Positions 62,127 to 64,000 of a DNA stretch of 64,000 bases are shown piece after piece; position 1 is the stretch's first letter; each line of letters starts with the position of its first letter. Under the pieces are notes generated by a model. That model was given only the letters and a program-made list of their open reading frames with translations. It made no database searches and had not been told where the DNA came from. Source of the DNA: Bacillus sp. FJAT-49711 (GTDB taxonomy: Bacteria; Bacillota; Bacilli; Bacillales; Bacillaceae_C); assembly GCF_018343715.1 (NCBI RefSeq), contig NZ_JAGYPL010000002.1, positions 628,364 to 692,363 of the forward strand, read 5' to 3'. Both the position numbers and the translations under genes were made by a program.

Positions 62127-62311
62127 TATTCATCACTTAATCTTTTTCCGCCAACAGCATAATGGTTTTTGCTCATCTCTTCGATGAAAACAACAACTTT
62201 GTCTTCCGAGGCTCCAGTTGTTTCAACAACAGCAGCTGTTACTTTTTCTACTAATGCTTTTTTCTGTTCTTCATTTCGTCCTTCTAGCATTTTTACAGTT
62301 ACGTAAGGCAT
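62126..62311 (-). CDS. ywhB: 4-oxalocrotonate tautomerase family protein (YwhB)
   Basis: 61 aa, starting MPYVTVKMLEGRNEEQKKAL with the catalytic Pro1 and FIEEMSKNHYAVGGKR with the Arg. Equivalent to YwhB of B. subtilis, a 2-hydroxymuconate tautomerase-type enzyme. Standard length. Contrast the tautomerase at 40.5 kb, which lacks Pro1. Confidence 0.93.
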   Translation of the reverse strand: MPYVTVKMLEGRNEEQKKALVEKVTAAVVETTGASEDKVVVFIEEMSKNHYAVGGKRLSDE

Positions 62312-62537
62312 GTTAATATTCCTCCTACTAAATATGTATTCAAGGAAAAGTGTATGCTTTTTTTACCATTAAAGAAAGCATAAAATGTTTATTGCCGTTT
62401 AATTAAATAAACGTGTTTACTTATCTAGTTTTAGTCGAAACGGCTTAAGATTGAAAACCAATCGCTAATCTGAACATTTGCTTGTTTCCGATTAGAGGGG
62501 GATTTCTAATAAGATAATCAATAAGGGCTTAAATTTT

Positions 62538-62546
62538 TGCTATAAT
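62538..62546 (+). promoter_or_regulatory. Extended -10 promoter of ywhC
   Basis: TGC next to TATAAT (62541-62546). It contains the first ATG (62545) of the open frame, so translation must start farther downstream. Confidence 0.6.
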
Positions 62547-62580
62547 GTTAGGAAGAATGATTTATGAAGGGGTTGGATAT

Positions 62581-63234
62581 GTGGAACGTTTTCTTAGATT
62601 CCCTCTCGAACAAATTCCGTTAATTGCAGCGGTACTACTGATCGCTTTTACTGTGCATGAATTTGCGCATGCATATACAGCATATAAATTAGGAGACTCA
62701 ACTGCGAAAAATCAAGGAAGATTGACATTGAACCCACTCCACCATTTGGATCCGATAGGGACATTACTCATTTTCATCGCAGGTTTTGGTTGGGCACGCC
62801 CTGTCCCTGTGAATCGATACCATTTCAAAAATCCACGTGTCGGCGGAATATTGGTGTCCTTAATGGGGCCAGTTAGCAACTTTTTGCTTGCGTTTATTGG
62901 AATGGGCGTTCTATATGTATTTATTATATCGGGGCTTGCTGCATCATTACCGCCATTGGTTATGCAATTCTTTAATTTATTCGTATATTTTAACGTGTTG
63001 CTATTTGTTTTTAATTTACTGCCGCTCCCGCCATTAGATGGATATAGGATTTTAGAAGATCTATTACCGCCTTCTGTAAGGGCAAAAATGACTCAGTATG
63101 AACAATTTGGTTCATTAATATTTATCATTTTAGTCATAACCCCACTTGGGAGATATACGATTTATCCGATTATTAATACAGTTGTGCCATTTTTTATAGA
63201 AAGTCTTCAAAATGTGTTTGCTTTTGTTTTATAA
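62581..63234 (+). CDS. ywhC: Site-2 protease family protein YwhC
   Basis: 217 aa, membrane metalloprotease (M50). FTVHEFAHAYTAYKLGDST has the HExxH zinc motif, and NLLPLPPLDGYRI the second catalytic Asp. GTG 62581 follows AAGGGG and gives the family N-terminus MERFLRFPLEQIP; an ATG at 62545 falls in the -10 element. Substrate unknown. Confidence 0.92.
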   Translation: MERFLRFPLEQIPLIAAVLLIAFTVHEFAHAYTAYKLGDSTAKNQGRLTLNPLHHLDPIGTLLIFIAGFGWARPVPVNRYHFKNPRVGGILVSLMGPVSNFLLAFIGMGVLYVFIISGLAASLPPLVMQFFNLFVYFNVLLFVFNLLPLPPLDGYRILEDLLPPSVRAKMTQYEQFGSLIFIILVITPLGRYTIYPIINTVVPFFIESLQNVFAFVL

Positions 63235-63264
63235 GGAAAAGCTAAAGTGTGAGGAGGTTTTTTT

Positions 63265-63786
63265 GTGGAACAAGGGAAGAAAAAACTAGAATTCAATATT
63301 ATAAAAAATGACCCGACAGACGGACATAAAGGATTTGGAATTGGCTCTCTCAGTTTAGATAACATAACTCCTATTATGATAGATGTAGAGGCTGGAGAAG
63401 TATGGATTGAGCTTCAGGCTATGCACGCTCGAAGCAAAACAGAGCGTGGGGTTAGATACGTAAAAAGTCTTGAGGAACTCTTGACAGATTACCCTAAGGA
63501 AGATGCGAAAAAATACTGGGTTATTTGGGTAGCCGTTGCTCGTAAGCCAGAGGGACCATATTACGCAGGGATCACGGCTTGTGAATTATATATTAATCGC
63601 CCTGCACGAAGAGGCTATAAATCGATGCCGGAACATGTGAATCATATGGATAAGGCAATGAAGGGCAAAGTCATTGTTCGTAACATGGAAGATGAATCAA
63701 GAAAAAACCTTGCAGCCTTTTTAAAACAGCATGATGAGGGAATGTGGAATCGTTCAAGTGAAGCCCTGAAAGATGAATTATCTTAA
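63265..63786 (+). CDS. ywhD: YwhD family protein
   Basis: 173 aa. FNIIKNDPTDGHKGFGIGSL, GPYYAGITACELYINRPARR and PEHVNHMDKAMKGKVIV are conserved in YwhD. Function unknown. GTG start with GAGGAGG. Last gene of the conserved block here. Confidence 0.93.
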   Translation: MEQGKKKLEFNIIKNDPTDGHKGFGIGSLSLDNITPIMIDVEAGEVWIELQAMHARSKTERGVRYVKSLEELLTDYPKEDAKKYWVIWVAVARKPEGPYYAGITACELYINRPARRGYKSMPEHVNHMDKAMKGKVIVRNMEDESRKNLAAFLKQHDEGMWNRSSEALKDELS

Positions 63787-63910
63787 GTACTATATAAAGA
63801 TTTGAACAATTTATGACATTTTGCAAATATAGTAGTGCGTACTTGCCGATTGATCGGAAAAAAAGTAAACTTACATATAGTTTGTACAGAATACAAACTA
63901 GGACACTGAA

Positions 63911-64000
63911 AAGCGAAAGCGCCTGTCCATCGACGTATGAACTTCAGGGCCATTGACTGAGATAAAGGAAACACGATAAGCCTGCAAGGCGAATCGATGT
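63911..64000 (-). repeat. Dispersed intergenic repeat, cut by window end
   Basis: A minus-strand copy with AAAAGCGAAAGCGCCTGTCC and GATAAAGGAAACACGATAAG, matching the copies at 53.0 and 62.0 kb. It continues past the end of the window. Confidence 0.8.

Noticed and set aside
1-64000. Prophage, insertion sequence or known defence island
   Set aside because: No integrase, transposase, phage structural, restriction or other recognised defence genes were seen.
1-64000. tRNA or rRNA genes
   Set aside because: No cloverleaf-type sequence or rRNA core was recognised by eye; a tRNAscan run would be needed to exclude them fully.

Overview
The window reads as chromosomal DNA of a low-GC, endospore-forming member of the Bacillaceae. 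Genes for spore coat and germination (gerQ), forespore transcription (rsfA), bacillithiol synthesis (bshB2/yojF), Gram-positive heme synthesis (hemQ) and lipoyl relay (lipL) are present. The right end keeps the Bacillus subtilis ywd-ywf-ywg-ywh order: ung, ywdI, ywdK, gerQ, hemQ, pta, lipL, rsfA, ywfO, ywgA, a 4-oxalocrotonate-type tautomerase, ywhC, ywhD. No rRNA, tRNA, prophage, insertion sequence or CRISPR array was seen. Layout: 0.1-2.4 kb is a threonine-degradation pair (kbl plus a short-chain-type threonine dehydrogenase). 2.4-7.2 kb holds a membrane protein, an O-methyltransferase, recQ and a phosphatase whose reading frame seems to start at ATA. 7.3-26.7 kb is an accessory zone of short, mostly single-gene units: five Nudix hydrolases, two HIT proteins, several GNAT acetyltransferases, small SAM methyltransferases, two HAD phosphatases, an orphan MraY-like transferase and one nonsense-broken P-loop kinase. 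Inside it a yybP-ykoY (Mn2+) riboswitch with a clear terminator/antiterminator platform precedes an FbpB-like small basic protein, a short Spo0M-like protein and an EcsC-family protein. 26.7-32.7 kb carries a two-component system and an FtsX-type ABC transporter, with a type I toxin-antitoxin-like locus (Hol_Tox family toxin plus overlapping RNA) on each side of the two-component genes. 32.7-36.2 kb holds an uncharacterised protein, a 41-bp tandem repeat, bshB2-yojF and pdxK/thiD. 36.3-42.5 kb starts with a leader-peptide/terminator attenuator in front of an rsgA paralog, followed by more HAD, phosphatase, GrpB and methyltransferase genes. 42.5-42.9 kb is a 52-bp tandem array of hairpins with a compensatory base change, possibly a structured RNA. 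43-50 kb holds an exporter-type ABC trio, a Uma2 protein, a YdcF protein, a molybdopterin cluster (mobA-moaE-moaD-moeB), a YhfC protein and a YflT stress protein with a SigB-like promoter. 50.5-64 kb is the conserved yw block, broken by a ~150-175 bp dispersed intergenic repeat found in at least six places. How the genes work together: kbl and tdh convert threonine to glycine; the moa/mob/moe genes make and modify molybdopterin; hemQ, pta and lipL serve heme, acetyl-phosphate and lipoate metabolism; gerQ and rsfA serve sporulation; the two-component system probably controls the adjacent ABC transporter. The most unusual items are the Mn-riboswitch operon with an unexpected gene set, the attenuator before the rsgA paralog, the 52-bp hairpin array, the paired toxin-antitoxin loci and the ATA start codon.
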